Assembly: GCA_947488595.1 (NCBI GenBank)
Contig: CANKZI010000019.1
Location: forward strand, 1-53,951
Direction: 5' to 3'
Origin: Flavobacteriaceae bacterium
GTDB lineage: Bacteria > Bacteroidota > Bacteroidia > Flavobacteriales > Flavobacteriaceae
DNA length: 53,951 nt
Shown: piece by piece, positions 26,057 through 36,259 of the stretch
Layout: each line of letters starts with the position of its first letter
How positions within the stretch are numbered: the first letter of the stretch is position 1
Translations under genes and position numbers: made by a program
The notes under the pieces: generated by a model
Seen by the model: the letters and a program-made list of their open reading frames with translations, nothing else
Told to the model about the DNA's origin: nothing
The model's database searches: none

Positions 26057-26596
26057 TCATGGCGTCACTTTTACAAACGTCTCTACCATAACTTTGTCAT
26101 TTTTACTATCATAGGTTTCGAGTATTAGATTCCCATTCGTATCAAAATAACCTATTGCGGTTTTATATTTTGTACTGTAGATATAACTATTGGTCGATGT
26201 TTTTCTTAATAAAGCAGGTTTTTTGCTTTGCGCAGAGGAGATGGTATAACCAGCAGCATCTAATTTTACTTCATATTGCTTGCCGTTCGCTTGATAATAG
26301 GAAGAACGGTCAATATCAACCGTTCTTGTTGTGCCATCTGGATTGGTAATTTGCGTAGTCGAAGTGACTTGTATCGGTGTCGTTTTCATGTCTTTATTGA
26401 GTGCATTTGAATCGGCATTTTGGAACTCAATATTTTGTACTTCCTGGACTTCCTGTTTTTTTATGATTTGTTTTTCGCCATCAGAATCTTTTACGGTTGT
26501 AATGGTCGTTTTGGTCACATCGGTCACATTGGTGTTTTGGGCTTGTTGCTGAATTGATAATAAAAATACAGCAATTGAAAAAAATATGGTTTTCAT
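26057..26596 (-). CDS. Exported hypothetical protein
   Basis: The 179-residue product starts with a signal peptide (MKTIFFSIAVFLLSIQQQAQ) and continues with a Thr/Val/Asp/Lys-rich segment. The central part contains a repeated-looking pattern with TTQITNPDGTTRTVDIDRSS. The C-terminal half has tyrosine-rich beta-strand-like segments such as YIYSTKYKTAIGYFDTNGNL. It ends near the ferredoxin stop with a 24-base gap on the opposite strand. I recognise no family. Confidence 0.6.
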   Translation of the reverse strand: MKTIFFSIAVFLLSIQQQAQNTNVTDVTKTTITTVKDSDGEKQIIKKQEVQEVQNIEFQNADSNALNKDMKTTPIQVTSTTQITNPDGTTRTVDIDRSSYYQANGKQYEVKLDAAGYTISSAQSKKPALLRKTSTNSYIYSTKYKTAIGYFDTNGNLILETYDSKNDKVMVETFVKVTP

Positions 26597-26776
26597 AATA
26601 TTAGATATTTAAATTAATAATAAGACAAAATTAAAGTTAAAGTGTTAATTTTTTTAATAAAATATAATAATTATTTCAAAATTTTAGTTATTATTTAAAT
26701 TTATTATATAATTTAAAAGATTGTTTACATAATTGACATCTTAAAACATAAATGTTAATAACTAAAACAGAAACCT

Positions 26777-26784
26777 TATATTTG
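26777..26784 (+). promoter_or_regulatory. Promoter core of ychF (TATATTTG)
   Basis: TATATTTG fits TAnnTTTG exactly, 60 bases before the ychF start at 26844. The leader contains CACTTTT (26787-26793) and AAAAGTG (26816-26822), which could form a weak hairpin. The AT-rich 26597-26776 region holds nothing else I recognise. Confidence 0.5.
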
Positions 26785-26843
26785 CACACTTTTAAAATAG
26801 TATAATTGGTAGCACAAAAGTGTTCACTATAAAAGAATCAACG

Positions 26844-27938
26844 ATGAAAGCAGGAATTGTAGGATTACCCAATGTTGGAAAGTCAACTTTATTTAATTGT
26901 TTGTCTAATGCGAAAGCACAAAGTGCCAATTTTCCTTTTTGTACTATTGAACCAAATATTGGTGTTGTGAATGTGCCTGATCCTAGAATCGAAAAATTAG
27001 AAGAACTGGTTAAACCTGAACGTGTGCAAATGGCGAGTGTTGATATTGTTGACATTGCCGGTTTGGTAAAAGGCGCCAGCAAAGGTGAAGGTTTGGGCAA
27101 TCAATTTCTAGGAAATATTAGAGAATGCAACGCTATTATTCATGTTTTGCGTTGTTTTGACAATGATAATATTATTCATGTTGACGGCAATGTAAATCCG
27201 ATTCGAGATAAAGAAACTATCGATATCGAACTGCAATTGAAAGATTTAGAGACTGTTGAGAAAAGACTTGAAAAAGTAAAACGTGCCGCAAAAACGGGTA
27301 ATAAAGAAGCGCAAGTTGAAGAAGGATTGTTGAACCGAATTAGAGAGACTTTACTTCAAGCCAAATCTGCAAGAACGGTTATTCCAAAAAACTTTGATGA
27401 AGAAACGTTAATGGAAAGTTTTCAATTGATTACGTCAAAACCAGTTTTATATGTTTGTAATGTCGACGAGGATTCGGCGGCGACGGGTAATCAATATGTA
27501 GCGCAAGTTCGTGAACTGGTTAAAGATGAAAACGCCGAAGTGATTGTGCTTGCCGTTGGAACAGAAGCCGATATTACCGAATTAGAAACCTACGAAGAAC
27601 GCAAAATGTTTTTGGAAGATTTAGGTCTAAACGAACCCGGCGCATCGGTTTTGATTCGTGCTGCTTATAAATTATTAAAACTACAAACCTATTTTACAGC
27701 TGGTGTAAAAGAAGTGCGCGCTTGGACAATAAATGTAGGAGCAACTGCACCTCAGGCGGCTGGTGTAATCCACACCGATTTTGAAAAGGGATTTATCCGT
27801 GCCGAAGTGATCGCATATGATGATTATGTGCATTTTGGGTCAGAATCTAAAGTAAAAGAAGCTGGAAAATTGCGCGTAGAAGGCAAAGAATATATTGTCA
27901 AAGATGGCGATGTGATGCATTTTAGGTTTAACGTATAA
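26844..27938 (+). CDS. ychF: Redox-regulated ATPase YchF (Obg family)
   Basis: A universally conserved P-loop protein that binds ATP in preference to GTP and associates with ribosomes. The 364-residue length is standard. It begins MKAGIVGLPNVGKSTLFNCL, with the G1 motif GLPNVGKS at residues 7-14, followed by G3 DIAGLVKGASKGEGLGN. The G4 position has NVDE (YVCNVDE), the altered motif that underlies the ATP preference. The C-terminal TGS domain begins around LLKLQTYFTAGVKEVRAWTI. The ATG at 26844 is preferred over the upstream GTG at 26820. The gene appears monocistronic. Confidence 0.96.
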   Translation: MKAGIVGLPNVGKSTLFNCLSNAKAQSANFPFCTIEPNIGVVNVPDPRIEKLEELVKPERVQMASVDIVDIAGLVKGASKGEGLGNQFLGNIRECNAIIHVLRCFDNDNIIHVDGNVNPIRDKETIDIELQLKDLETVEKRLEKVKRAAKTGNKEAQVEEGLLNRIRETLLQAKSARTVIPKNFDEETLMESFQLITSKPVLYVCNVDEDSAATGNQYVAQVRELVKDENAEVIVLAVGTEADITELETYEERKMFLEDLGLNEPGASVLIRAAYKLLKLQTYFTAGVKEVRAWTINVGATAPQAAGVIHTDFEKGFIRAEVIAYDDYVHFGSESKVKEAGKLRVEGKEYIVKDGDVMHFRFNV

Positions 27939-28125
27939 GTGGTTGATTAGAAAAGTTTACCGCAAATTACTTCATGAGTTCGTCCTGCGGTCTCGGGTAT
28001 CAAATTTTATTTTGTACAAGTTGCCAATTTGCATTTTTTTGCTTTAACAATTACACTATTTAATTATTTTCACTTTTTATGAAAATAGCAAGAATTTGTC
28101 ATTCACTTTGAAAAGCTTTTGATTG

Positions 28126-28437
28126 TCAACTAAATCAAGATGTTACGAGAATTATTTCTTTATTGGTCGCAGTATTTTTATTTTTTTCGTTCAAAGATAA
28201 AATTGCCAAGCCGCCTTTTAAATTGGAGATTTATTTTTGATTGTCTCGATAATTGTTTTATCAGAACTATTTTCCTGATGATGAACGTATACGAATGATT
28301 GAAAAATCGCCTGAAGCTTTTGCCGCTCTTCCTTCACATTATTTAGGATATTCATAATCAGATTACGAATTTATCTCTACCAAAAACGGTATTTTTTCAT
28401 ATTTAAAACCAAAAAACATTCCGTGTAAGTGTTTCAA
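28126..28437 (+). pseudogene. Decayed ORF between ychF and parE
   Basis: One reading frame starting near 28133 codes for a protein-like sequence over more than 100 codons: a hydrophobic run IISLLVAVFLFFSFKDKIA, then PPFKLEIYF, a TGA and TAA, FPDDERIRMIEKSPEAFAAL, another TAA, and SDYEFISTKNGIFSYLKP. The frame holds through three stops, as expected for a dead membrane-anchored gene. No family was recognised and the 27939-28125 and 28438-28575 flanks hold nothing further. Confidence 0.35.
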
Positions 28438-28575
28438 TTTTTGTCAATATCATTCTTAATAACTTTGGTGTTTAGCACTTTTAAATGCAGTCCAATTCGA
28501 CTATATTAGCACATCGTCGTTGGATTGCTAAAAGCACAACGCGAAATGAAAGTAGTTAAATTCTATACCATACCA

Positions 28576-30432
28576 ATGTCAGAAGAAAATCAATATACCG
28601 AGGATAATATCCGTTCACTTGACTGGAAAGAGCACATTCGAATGCGTCCCGGAATGTATATCGGAAAGCTTGGCGACGGTTCTTCTCCCGATGATGGCAT
28701 TTATATTTTGCTCAAAGAAGTCATGGACAATTGCATCGATGAATTTGTTATGGGCGCAGGCAAAACCATCGAAGTTACCATAAAAGACAAAATGGTAACC
28801 GTTCGCGATTATGGACGTGGTATTCCACTCGGAAAAGTGGTTGATGTGGTTTCAAAGATGAATACTGGTGGAAAGTATGACTCCAAAGCTTTTAAAAAAT
28901 CAGTTGGTCTAAATGGTGTTGGTACCAAAGCAGTCAACGCTTTATCGCATTTTTTTCGTGTTGAATCGGTGCGTGACAACCAACAAAAAGCAGCTGAATT
29001 TTCGGCTGGAAATCTTACAATTGAAGAAGAAATCCAAGAATCAACCAAACGCAAAGGAACGAAAGTATCTTTTATTGCCGATGAAGCGATTTTTAAAAAC
29101 TACAAATACCGCAATGAGTATATCATCAAAATGCTCAAAAATTATTGCTATTTGAACACGGGTTTGACCATTTATTACAATGGCGAAAAATTCTTTTCTG
29201 ACAATGGATTAAAGGATTTATTGGAAGAAGCCATTCATCAAGACGACACGGTTTATCCAATTATACATTTGCTTGGCGATGATATCGAGGTAGCAATAAC
29301 GCATAGTAAATCGCAATATTCCGAAGAATACCATTCGTTTGTCAATGGGCAAAACACAACACAAGGCGGAACACATTTGGGTGCTTTTCGCGAAGCAATT
29401 GTAAAAACAATCAAAGAATTTTATAACAAACCTTTCGAAGCCTCTGATATTCGAAAATCAATTGTTTCGGCGGTATCGGTAAAAGTCGAGGAACCCGTTT
29501 TTGAATCACAAACCAAAACCAAATTGGGCTCTACCGATATTGGTCCAAATGGGCCCTCGGTAAGAACATTTGTAAATGATTTTATCAAAACCAAGCTTGA
29601 CAATTTTTTACATAAAAATCCAGAAATTGCCGAATATCTGTTGCGCAAAATTCTGCAAGCCGAACGCGAACGCAAGGAGCTTTCCGGAATTCGAAAATTG
29701 GCAAAAGACCGCGCCAAAAAGTCAAGTCTTCACAACAAAAAATTGAGAGATTGTCGTGTGCATTTGACCGATGCCAAAAACCCACGTAGTCTCGAAAGTA
29801 CGCTTTTTATTACTGAAGGTGACTCGGCTTCAGGTTCTATTACAAAATCACGTGATGTGAATACGCAAGCGGTTTTTAGTTTGCGCGGTAAGCCTTTGAA
29901 TTCCTATGGGATGACCAAAAAAATCGTTTACGAAAACGAAGAATTTAATTTGTTGCAAGCGGCTTTGAACATCGAAGAAGATATGGGCGATTTGCGTTAC
30001 AATAACATCGTAATTGCTACCGATGCCGATGTTGATGGTATGCACATTCGATTGCTTTTGATTACTTTTTTCTTGCAGTTTTTCCCAGAATTAATCAAAG
30101 ATGGCCATTTGTATATTTTGCAAACGCCTTTGTTTCGGGTTAGAAACCGCAAGGAAACCATTTATTGCTACAGCGAAGAGGAACGTGTGAATGCGATTGA
30201 AAAATTAAAACCCAAGCCAGAAATTACGCGATTCAAAGGATTGGGAGAAATATCTCCCGATGAGTTCAAGAACTTTATAGGCGAAAGTATCCGTTTGGAT
30301 CCTGTTATGCTCGATAAAGCTACCTCAATAGAGACCTTACTTGAGTTTTATATGGGTAAAAACACACCAGACCGACAAACGTTTATCATCAATAATTTGA
30401 AAGTGGAGCTGGATGTGGTGGAGCAAAGTTAA
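28576..30432 (+). CDS. parE: DNA topoisomerase IV subunit B
   Basis: ATPase subunit of topoisomerase IV, which decatenates chromosomes. The 618-residue protein has a GHKL ATPase domain ([40 protein letters not shown]), a transducer domain, and the TOPRIM domain with [11 protein letters not shown] and [14 protein letters not shown] carrying the metal-binding acidic residues. The ATG at 28576 gives [20 protein letters not shown]. The frame's earlier start at 28525 would add 17 residues. It is followed after 47 bases by the A subunit gene, so the pair is an operon. I call it ParE because of that pairing and its length. Confidence 0.93.
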   Translation: MSEENQYTEDNIRSLDWKEHIRMRPGMYIGKLGDGSSPDDGIYILLKEVMDNCIDEFVMGAGKTIEVTIKDKMVTVRDYGRGIPLGKVVDVVSKMNTGGKYDSKAFKKSVGLNGVGTKAVNALSHFFRVESVRDNQQKAAEFSAGNLTIEEEIQESTKRKGTKVSFIADEAIFKNYKYRNEYIIKMLKNYCYLNTGLTIYYNGEKFFSDNGLKDLLEEAIHQDDTVYPIIHLLGDDIEVAITHSKSQYSEEYHSFVNGQNTTQGGTHLGAFREAIVKTIKEFYNKPFEASDIRKSIVSAVSVKVEEPVFESQTKTKLGSTDIGPNGPSVRTFVNDFIKTKLDNFLHKNPEIAEYLLRKILQAERERKELSGIRKLAKDRAKKSSLHNKKLRDCRVHLTDAKNPRSLESTLFITEGDSASGSITKSRDVNTQAVFSLRGKPLNSYGMTKKIVYENEEFNLLQAALNIEEDMGDLRYNNIVIATDADVDGMHIRLLLITFFLQFFPELIKDGHLYILQTPLFRVRNRKETIYCYSEEERVNAIEKLKPKPEITRFKGLGEISPDEFKNFIGESIRLDPVMLDKATSIETLLEFYMGKNTPDRQTFIINNLKVELDVVEQS

Positions 30433-30479
30433 ATTTTATTAAATAAATATTACCTAAAGACTATTCATAGATAAATTCA

Positions 30480-33179
30480 ATGAAAGACGAAGACGAAGAT
30501 AACATTAACGACGCAAACGAAACGTTAGACGATGTAACAAACGACGCATCATTTGAAGCCTTTGAAGACATCAAATCTTCTGGCAATCATTTTTATGACA
30601 ACAACGAAAATCCCGAAGATACGATTACCAAAGTAACCGGAATGTACAAGGATTGGTTTTTGGATTATGCTTCGTATGTAATTCTCGAACGCGCCGTTCC
30701 TGCCATTGAAGATGGTTTTAAACCGGTGCAGCGTCGCATCATGCACTCCATGAAAGAATTGGATGATGGACGTTACAACAAAGTAGCGAATATTGTTGGT
30801 CATACTATGCAATACCACCCTCACGGTGACGCAAGTATTGGCGATGCGATGGTGCAAATCGGTCAAAAAGATTTGATTATCGACATGCAAGGCAACTGGG
30901 GAAATATCCTTACTGGCGACAGCGCGGCAGCTTCGCGTTATATCGAAGCACGAATTAGTAAATTTGGTCATGATGTTTTGTATTCGCCAAAAATTACCAC
31001 TTGGCAAGCATCGTATGATGGACGCCGCAATGAACCTGTTAACCTTCCAGTAAAATTCCCGTTGCTTTTGGCGCAAGGCGCTGAGGGAATTGCGGTGGGA
31101 CTTTCGACCAAAGTGTTACCACACAATTTTAACGAACTGATTGACGCTTCTATAAAAATACTCAAGGGAAAACCGTTCACCATTTTTCCTGATTTTCCGA
31201 CTGCTGGAATTGCAGATGTTTCGAATTACAACGACGGCATGCGTGGCGGTCGTGTGCGTGTGCGTGCTAAAATTGCACAATTGGACAAACAAACATTGGT
31301 GATTACGCAAATTCCGTTTTCGACCAATACGACAACTTTGATTGATAGTATATTGAAAGCCAACGAAAAAGGCAAAATCAAAGTCAAAAAAATTGAAGAC
31401 AATACGGCTGCCGAAGTCGAAATTTTGATTCACCTTCCTCCAGGTGTTTCTCCAGACAAAACCATCGATGCGCTTTTTGCGTTTACGGCTTGCGAAAGTT
31501 CGGTTGCGCCTTTGGGTTGCGTAATCGAAAATCATAAGCCATTGTTTATCGGGGTCAGTGCGATGCTAAAAATATCAACCGACAGAACGGTTCAGTTGCT
31601 CAAGCGAGAACTCGAAATTCAGTTGGATGAACTTGAAGAACATTGGCATTTTTTATCGCTGGAACGTATTTTTATCGAAAACAGAATTTACCGAGATATT
31701 GAAGAAAAAACTACGCGTGAAGATGTAATCAAAGCGGTCGAAGATGGCCTAAAACCATTTATAAAGCACCTAAAACGTGGCGTTACCGAAGACGATATTT
31801 TGCGTTTGCTAGACATTCGCATCATGCGGATTTCAAAATTTGATAGCAACAAAGCGCAAGATAAAATTGAAGCTTTGGAAGGCGACATCGAGCAAGTAAA
31901 ATTTGATTTGGATCATATTATCGATTTTGCCATTGCTTTTTTTGTAAAGATAAAAGACAAATATGGCAAAGGACGCGAACGTCAAACCGAATTGCGAAGT
32001 TTTGATAACATCGAAGCCACCAAAGTAGCGTTGAGAAATACAAAATTGTATGTCAATCGCGAAGAAGGTTTTGTTGGAACTGGACTCAAAAAAGACGAAT
32101 ACGTAGCAGATTGCTCTGATATTGATGATGTAATTGTGTTTTTACGTGACGGAAGATTAATGATTTCTAGAGTCGATGACAAAAAATTTGTCGGTAAAGA
32201 CATCATTCACATTGCAGTATTCGACAAAAATGACAAGCGTACGATTTATAACATGATTTACAGGGACGGAAAATCGGGACCTTCTTTTGTCAAACGTTTT
32301 AATGTTTCGGGCGTAACACGTGATAAATTTTATGACATGTCGCAAGAAAAGCCTGGTTCACAGGTACTGTATTTTTCATACAATCCGAATGGCGAAGCCG
32401 AAGTGGTTAGCATTTTATTGCGTCAAGTAGGCAACATTAAAAAACTAAAAATCGATTTGGACTTTGCAGCAATTGCTATAAAAGGACGCGCTTCTCGTGG
32501 CAATACGGTAACCAAATATCCCATCAAAAAAATTGAACTCAAAGAAAAAGGCATTTCAACTTTGCGTCCCCGAAAAGTGTGGTTCGACGATACGGTTCAG
32601 CGTTTGAATGTGGATGGAAGAGGCGAGTTGTTGGGCGAATTTCGTCCAAATGACAAAATATTAATTATTTTGCAATCGGGGAAATTAAAAGTCATTACAC
32701 CCGAACTGACGACGCATTTTGACGAAGACATGATTGTTCTTGAGAAATGGCATCCTAAAAAACCGATTTCGGCAATTTATTATGATGGTGAAAAAGAACG
32801 CTATTTTATCAAACGCTTTTTGATTGAAACCGAAAATAAAGAAGAGCTGTTTATTACAGAACACGCTAATTCGCAACTCGAAATTGTTGCTACGGCCTAT
32901 CGTCCAGTTGCCGAAATCATTTTTGCAAAAGTAAAAGGCATTCAAAAAGAAAACCAAATTATTGATTTAGAAAGCTTTATCGCCGTAAAAGGTTTAAAAG
33001 CGTTGGGCAATCAATTGACGGCAGATAAAATCAAGCAAATCAATTTGTTGGAGCCATTGCCGTATGAAGTACCGGAAGAAGTGCTGCCCGAAACGAATGA
33101 AGTGAACGATTTAATTGACCTTTCCGATGACAATATTAATCTTAATGACGACGGACAAATTACTTTGAGTTTGGAATAA
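30480..33179 (+). CDS. parC: DNA topoisomerase IV subunit A
   Basis: DNA-cleaving subunit of topoisomerase IV, 899 residues. The N-terminal winged-helix domain has YASYVILERAVPAIEDGFKP and VQRRIMHSM, and the catalytic tyrosine is in AASRYIEARISKFG. The C-terminal beta-pinwheel domain carries KGRASRGNTVTK in place of a canonical gyrase QRRGGKG box, which supports ParC instead of GyrA. It is preceded by an acidic N-terminal extension (DEDEDNINDANE) and ends in an acidic tail. Together with parE it makes the A2B2 enzyme. Confidence 0.92.
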   Translation: MKDEDEDNINDANETLDDVTNDASFEAFEDIKSSGNHFYDNNENPEDTITKVTGMYKDWFLDYASYVILERAVPAIEDGFKPVQRRIMHSMKELDDGRYNKVANIVGHTMQYHPHGDASIGDAMVQIGQKDLIIDMQGNWGNILTGDSAAASRYIEARISKFGHDVLYSPKITTWQASYDGRRNEPVNLPVKFPLLLAQGAEGIAVGLSTKVLPHNFNELIDASIKILKGKPFTIFPDFPTAGIADVSNYNDGMRGGRVRVRAKIAQLDKQTLVITQIPFSTNTTTLIDSILKANEKGKIKVKKIEDNTAAEVEILIHLPPGVSPDKTIDALFAFTACESSVAPLGCVIENHKPLFIGVSAMLKISTDRTVQLLKRELEIQLDELEEHWHFLSLERIFIENRIYRDIEEKTTREDVIKAVEDGLKPFIKHLKRGVTEDDILRLLDIRIMRISKFDSNKAQDKIEALEGDIEQVKFDLDHIIDFAIAFFVKIKDKYGKGRERQTELRSFDNIEATKVALRNTKLYVNREEGFVGTGLKKDEYVADCSDIDDVIVFLRDGRLMISRVDDKKFVGKDIIHIAVFDKNDKRTIYNMIYRDGKSGPSFVKRFNVSGVTRDKFYDMSQEKPGSQVLYFSYNPNGEAEVVSILLRQVGNIKKLKIDLDFAAIAIKGRASRGNTVTKYPIKKIELKEKGISTLRPRKVWFDDTVQRLNVDGRGELLGEFRPNDKILIILQSGKLKVITPELTTHFDEDMIVLEKWHPKKPISAIYYDGEKERYFIKRFLIETENKEELFITEHANSQLEIVATAYRPVAEIIFAKVKGIQKENQIIDLESFIAVKGLKALGNQLTADKIKQINLLEPLPYEVPEEVLPETNEVNDLIDLSDDNINLNDDGQITLSLE

Positions 33180-33341
33180 ATTACTTCATTTACTGCACTT
33201 CGAAATCATATAGAATTAGTTTAATGCCATAGATTCAAAGATTTTAAAATAATTGATGCTGCTCTGGCTAAATTTTTAATTTGAAAAGCAAATCACTGAA
33301 AGTATATTTTAACGATTTGATTTTATTAAATCGTAGTCAAT

Positions 33342-34409
33342 TTAATTTTGCGTAAAATATTTTTTTCTAAACCAAAAGGCAACATTAACCAACGCAATTA
33401 ATGCTGGAACTTCGACCAATGGGCCAATTACACCTGCAAATGCTTGACCGCTATTGATGCCAAAAACGCCGATTGATACAGCAATCGCCAGTTCAAAATT
33501 ATTGCCTGTTGCCGTAAAAGCGATGGCCGTACTTTTAGAATAATCTGCGCCAAAATATTTTCCAATAAAAAAACTAATGACGAACATTATTGCAAAATAG
33601 AGTAATAACGGAATGGTAATGCGAACTACATCCATCGGAATTTGAACAATAAGAGCGCCTTTTAGACTGAACATCATCACGATAGTAAATAATAATGCAA
33701 TCAAGGTGATGGGTGCGATTGTCGGAATATATCGCTTTTCAAACCATTTTTTACCTTTTAATCTTGTCAAAATAAAACGACTGGTGCAACCAAGCGCAAA
33801 AGGAATTCCCAAATAAATGCCGACACTTTCTGCAATTTGTTGGATGCTAATTGTTATCGCAAAACTTTTGTATCCAAAATAGGGCGGAAGTAGCGTAATA
33901 AAAACATACGCATAAATACTATAAAGTAATACTTGAAAGATACTGTTAAGCGCAATCAATCCTGCTGCATATTCGCTATCACCATTGGCCAAATCGTTCC
34001 AAACAACAACCATAGCGATACAACGCGCCAATCCAATCAATACCAAGCCCATCATATATTCTGGCTGGTCTTTAAGAAAAACAATCGCAAGTAAGAACAT
34101 CAAAATGGGCCCGATAATCCAATTTAGAAATAAGGAAGCAAACAAAACTTTTGTGTTCTTAAACACTTTTCCTACCTGTTCGTATTTCACTTTTGCTAGC
34201 GGCGGATACATCATCAAAATGAGTCCAATTGCAAGTGGAATATTAGTGGTTCCGCTGGAAAAGGAACTTATAAAACTACTGCTAGAAGGCACAAAATATC
34301 CAATTCCGACGCCAATAGCCATCGCCAAGAAAATCCAAAGCGTTAAATAGCGATCCAAAAAACCTAATTTCTTTCTAGCAATTACAGGCGCACATTGGTT
34401 TGCAGACAT
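33342..34409 (-). CDS. arsB: ACR3-family arsenite efflux transporter
   Basis: A membrane transporter of 355 residues with about 10 membrane segments that exports arsenite (and possibly antimonite). The family markers are the early [16 protein letters not shown], the central [19 protein letters not shown] with the conserved Cys of ACR3 proteins, and the later [20 protein letters not shown]. This is ACR3 and not the unrelated E. coli-type ArsB fold. The gene starts two bases after the exported phosphatase-like gene and is the last gene of the ars operon that starts at arsR. The 33180-33341 spacer after parC holds only a weak stem (ACGATTT...AAATCGT, 33312-33334). Confidence 0.94.
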   Translation of the reverse strand: MSANQCAPVIARKKLGFLDRYLTLWIFLAMAIGVGIGYFVPSSSSFISSFSSGTTNIPLAIGLILMMYPPLAKVKYEQVGKVFKNTKVLFASLFLNWIIGPILMFLLAIVFLKDQPEYMMGLVLIGLARCIAMVVVWNDLANGDSEYAAGLIALNSIFQVLLYSIYAYVFITLLPPYFGYKSFAITISIQQIAESVGIYLGIPFALGCTSRFILTRLKGKKWFEKRYIPTIAPITLIALLFTIVMMFSLKGALIVQIPMDVVRITIPLLLYFAIMFVISFFIGKYFGADYSKSTAIAFTATGNNFELAIAVSIGVFGINSGQAFAGVIGPLVEVPALIALVNVAFWFRKKYFTQN

Positions 34410-34411
34410 AT

Positions 34412-35119
34412 TTATTTTTTGATTTGCGACAATACGTAAAACATTTCGGTCGCGATTTGCCTACATCTTTCATCATATTTTTCATTTTGCTGAGAGGTGT
34501 TGTCAAAAGCCTTTGGGTCTTCGTAAGGTAATCCCAATCTAAAATCGGCTCCATTAACAACTGGACAACTTGCATCGGCTTCGGAACAAACCATAATTGC
34601 TCCAAAATTTTGGGATGGATTTGTAGAATCAGTATATTTTTTTGAGAATAAAACAATTGGCGCAATTTTATCACCAATTACACCAATCCAAATTGGGTTT
34701 TCACTTTGCTGATGGGATTTCAGTTTTATCCCAGTTTTTTCGAGAGCCAATATCGCATTTTTATTGACTTTGGTTTGTTCTGTTCCTCCGGAGAAAGTGT
34801 TTACCTTTTTTATATTATAATAAACCGAAGCAATTTGTGCCCAAACTTGCGCCATATGGCTTCTTCTAGAATTGCTTGTACAGACAAAAACTAAATTAAT
34901 TGCTTTTTTTTCTTTCTGTTGTTGTGAAATATAATCAGCAATTTCCATTAAATCTGATTTTCTTTCATTAGAAATTAGATTAAATTCTAATGGCAGGGAT
35001 TTGCAATAAGCCATTAGTTTTGTGTTCAATTTGGTTTTTGGTTCTGTTTTAAAAGAAAAAAGCAAAATAAAACCCAAGAGAAATATTGATTTTAAAATTA
35101 TTTTTTTATAGTTTTTCAT
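34412..35119 (-). CDS. Exported low-molecular-weight phosphatase / arsenate-reductase-like protein
   Basis: This 235-residue paralogue of the next gene has a signal peptide-like N-terminus ([19 protein letters not shown]) and therefore may act outside the cytoplasm. The phosphate-binding loop is VCTSNSRRS with nucleophile Cys80 and Arg86. Further conserved segments are [20 protein letters not shown] and the acidic YEDPKAFDN loop that carries the catalytic Asp. Two upstream genes in the same operon are cytosolic. It overlaps the next upstream gene by 14 bases and precedes arsB by two bases. The placement within an ars operon suggests an arsenic role, but the export signal is odd for an arsenate reductase that needs cytosolic thiol reductant. 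Confidence 0.75.
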   Translation of the reverse strand: MKNYKKIILKSIFLLGFILLFSFKTEPKTKLNTKLMAYCKSLPLEFNLISNERKSDLMEIADYISQQQKEKKAINLVFVCTSNSRRSHMAQVWAQIASVYYNIKKVNTFSGGTEQTKVNKNAILALEKTGIKLKSHQQSENPIWIGVIGDKIAPIVLFSKKYTDSTNPSQNFGAIMVCSEADASCPVVNGADFRLGLPYEDPKAFDNTSQQNEKYDERCRQIATEMFYVLSQIKK

Positions 35120-35756
35120 GTGCTAATTTTTTGATTTGTGAGAATACGTAAAACATTTCGGTTGCGATTTGTAAACTTCTTTCGAGGTATTTTTGTGCTT
35201 GTTCGGGTGTATTATCGAACATTTTAGGATCTTCAAATGCAATTGGAATACGTTGTTCTGCTCCTGCAATAAAAGGACAACCGACATCGGCCTGCGAACA
35301 AGTCATAATCGCTGCAAATTCAGATTTCGGATTGAATTCGGAATCGTAGACTTTTGAAAAACCAATTACTGGAGGTTCATTATCGGCAAATTTTATCGCA
35401 TAAATAGGATTGTTTTCTGATGAAAGTGGCTCAATCTTAAAACCCATTTGTGATAAAGTGATTGCTACCATTGGAAACAAAGCGGTCGCTTCGGTGCCAC
35501 CAGAATAACAAAATACATTTCTAATATTAAAATGACTTGCGGCAGTTTGCGCCCAAATTTGTGACAAATGACTTCGTCTTGAATTATGTGTACAAATAAA
35601 ATTAAGTCTTATCTCGAGTCTGTCAATTACTTTATTTTGTATATAATTTATAAGTGGCTGAAGCAGGTTTTTGCGTTCAAATGCAATACTATCAAAATCT
35701 AATTTTTGAATAGTATTTTTGATTTCGGCACATAATAAGTTTTCTATTGTTTGCAT
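35106..35756 (-). CDS. Low-molecular-weight phosphatase / arsenate reductase (cytosolic)
   Basis: The 216-residue protein has no signal peptide. A helical extension of about 45 residues precedes the LMW-PTP fold. The P-loop is FICTHNSRRSHLSQ with Cys55 and Arg61. The acidic loop FEDPKMFDN supplies the catalytic Asp. Additional cysteines follow in MTCSQADVGCPFIAG, as in thiol-dependent arsenate reductases of the ArsC LMW-PTP class. It lies between the DUF6428 gene (18-base spacer) and its exported paralogue (14-base overlap). It is probably the arsenate reductase of the operon. Confidence 0.82.
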   Translation of the reverse strand: MQTIENLLCAEIKNTIQKLDFDSIAFERKNLLQPLINYIQNKVIDRLEIRLNFICTHNSRRSHLSQIWAQTAASHFNIRNVFCYSGGTEATALFPMVAITLSQMGFKIEPLSSENNPIYAIKFADNEPPVIGFSKVYDSEFNPKSEFAAIMTCSQADVGCPFIAGAEQRIPIAFEDPKMFDNTPEQAQKYLERSLQIATEMFYVFSQIKKLAHEKL

Positions 35757-35774
35757 GTACTATTAATTTTGGTT

Positions 35775-36245
35775 TTAACAACAGCCGCCACCTGGCTTAC
35801 AACTATTAGATGGAGTGCTGGCTTCTGGTAAATTTTGACTTTGTTTTTCAGATGGAATGCCACATTGGTCTTGTGCCAAACAAGCGGTTTTTTTGTTGCA
35901 TAACAGAAAATGTACACCGTCAAAATCCAAATCATATTTGCCAATAGTGGTGTCTTGGTATTCGACTTCAATTTCATAATCTTCGATTCCCAAGATTTTC
36001 TCCGAAAGAGCGATAATTCCGAGCAATTTTTTAGGTTTTAAGCGGTGTTCAAAATCATTGGCATCCCAAAGTTGAAAATTAACAACGCTTTCTTTTCGAA
36101 TTGTACCGCCACAATCGATAAAGTTTTTAGTAACCAAACCTACTTCGGTAACGTGAAAATGTTCTGGTACAAATGTGCCATTAGGCAACCGAAAACTAAC
36201 ATTTTCGGCTTTTAATAAGTGCTTTTTTATTGCTGAAAGTTTCAT
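35775..36245 (-). CDS. DUF6428 family protein of the ars operon
   Basis: The 156-residue soluble protein contains HVTEVGLVTKNFIDCGG and RKESVVNFQLWDANDFEHRL, features I associate with DUF6428, a family found next to arsR in Bacteroidota. The C-terminus is a Cys-rich tail (SNSCKPGGGCC), and KTACLAQDQCG adds two more cysteines, so binding of arsenite or another soft metal is plausible. The start at 36245 gives MKLSAIKKHLL. The first start in frame at 36266 would overlap arsR. It is the second gene of the operon. Confidence 0.72.
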   Translation of the reverse strand: MKLSAIKKHLLKAENVSFRLPNGTFVPEHFHVTEVGLVTKNFIDCGGTIRKESVVNFQLWDANDFEHRLKPKKLLGIIALSEKILGIEDYEIEVEYQDTTIGKYDLDFDGVHFLLCNKKTACLAQDQCGIPSEKQSQNLPEASTPSNSCKPGGGCC

Positions 36246-36259
36246 AGTTGATTTTTGTT

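Noticed and set aside
30549..31535. Minus-strand frames of 175 and 139 codons opposite parC
   Set aside because: They overlap a fully conserved topoisomerase gene and show no domain of their own.
33312..33334. ACGATTT...AAATCGT stem between parC and arsB
   Set aside because: The stem is only 7 bp and lacks a T-run on either strand, so it was not called as a terminator.
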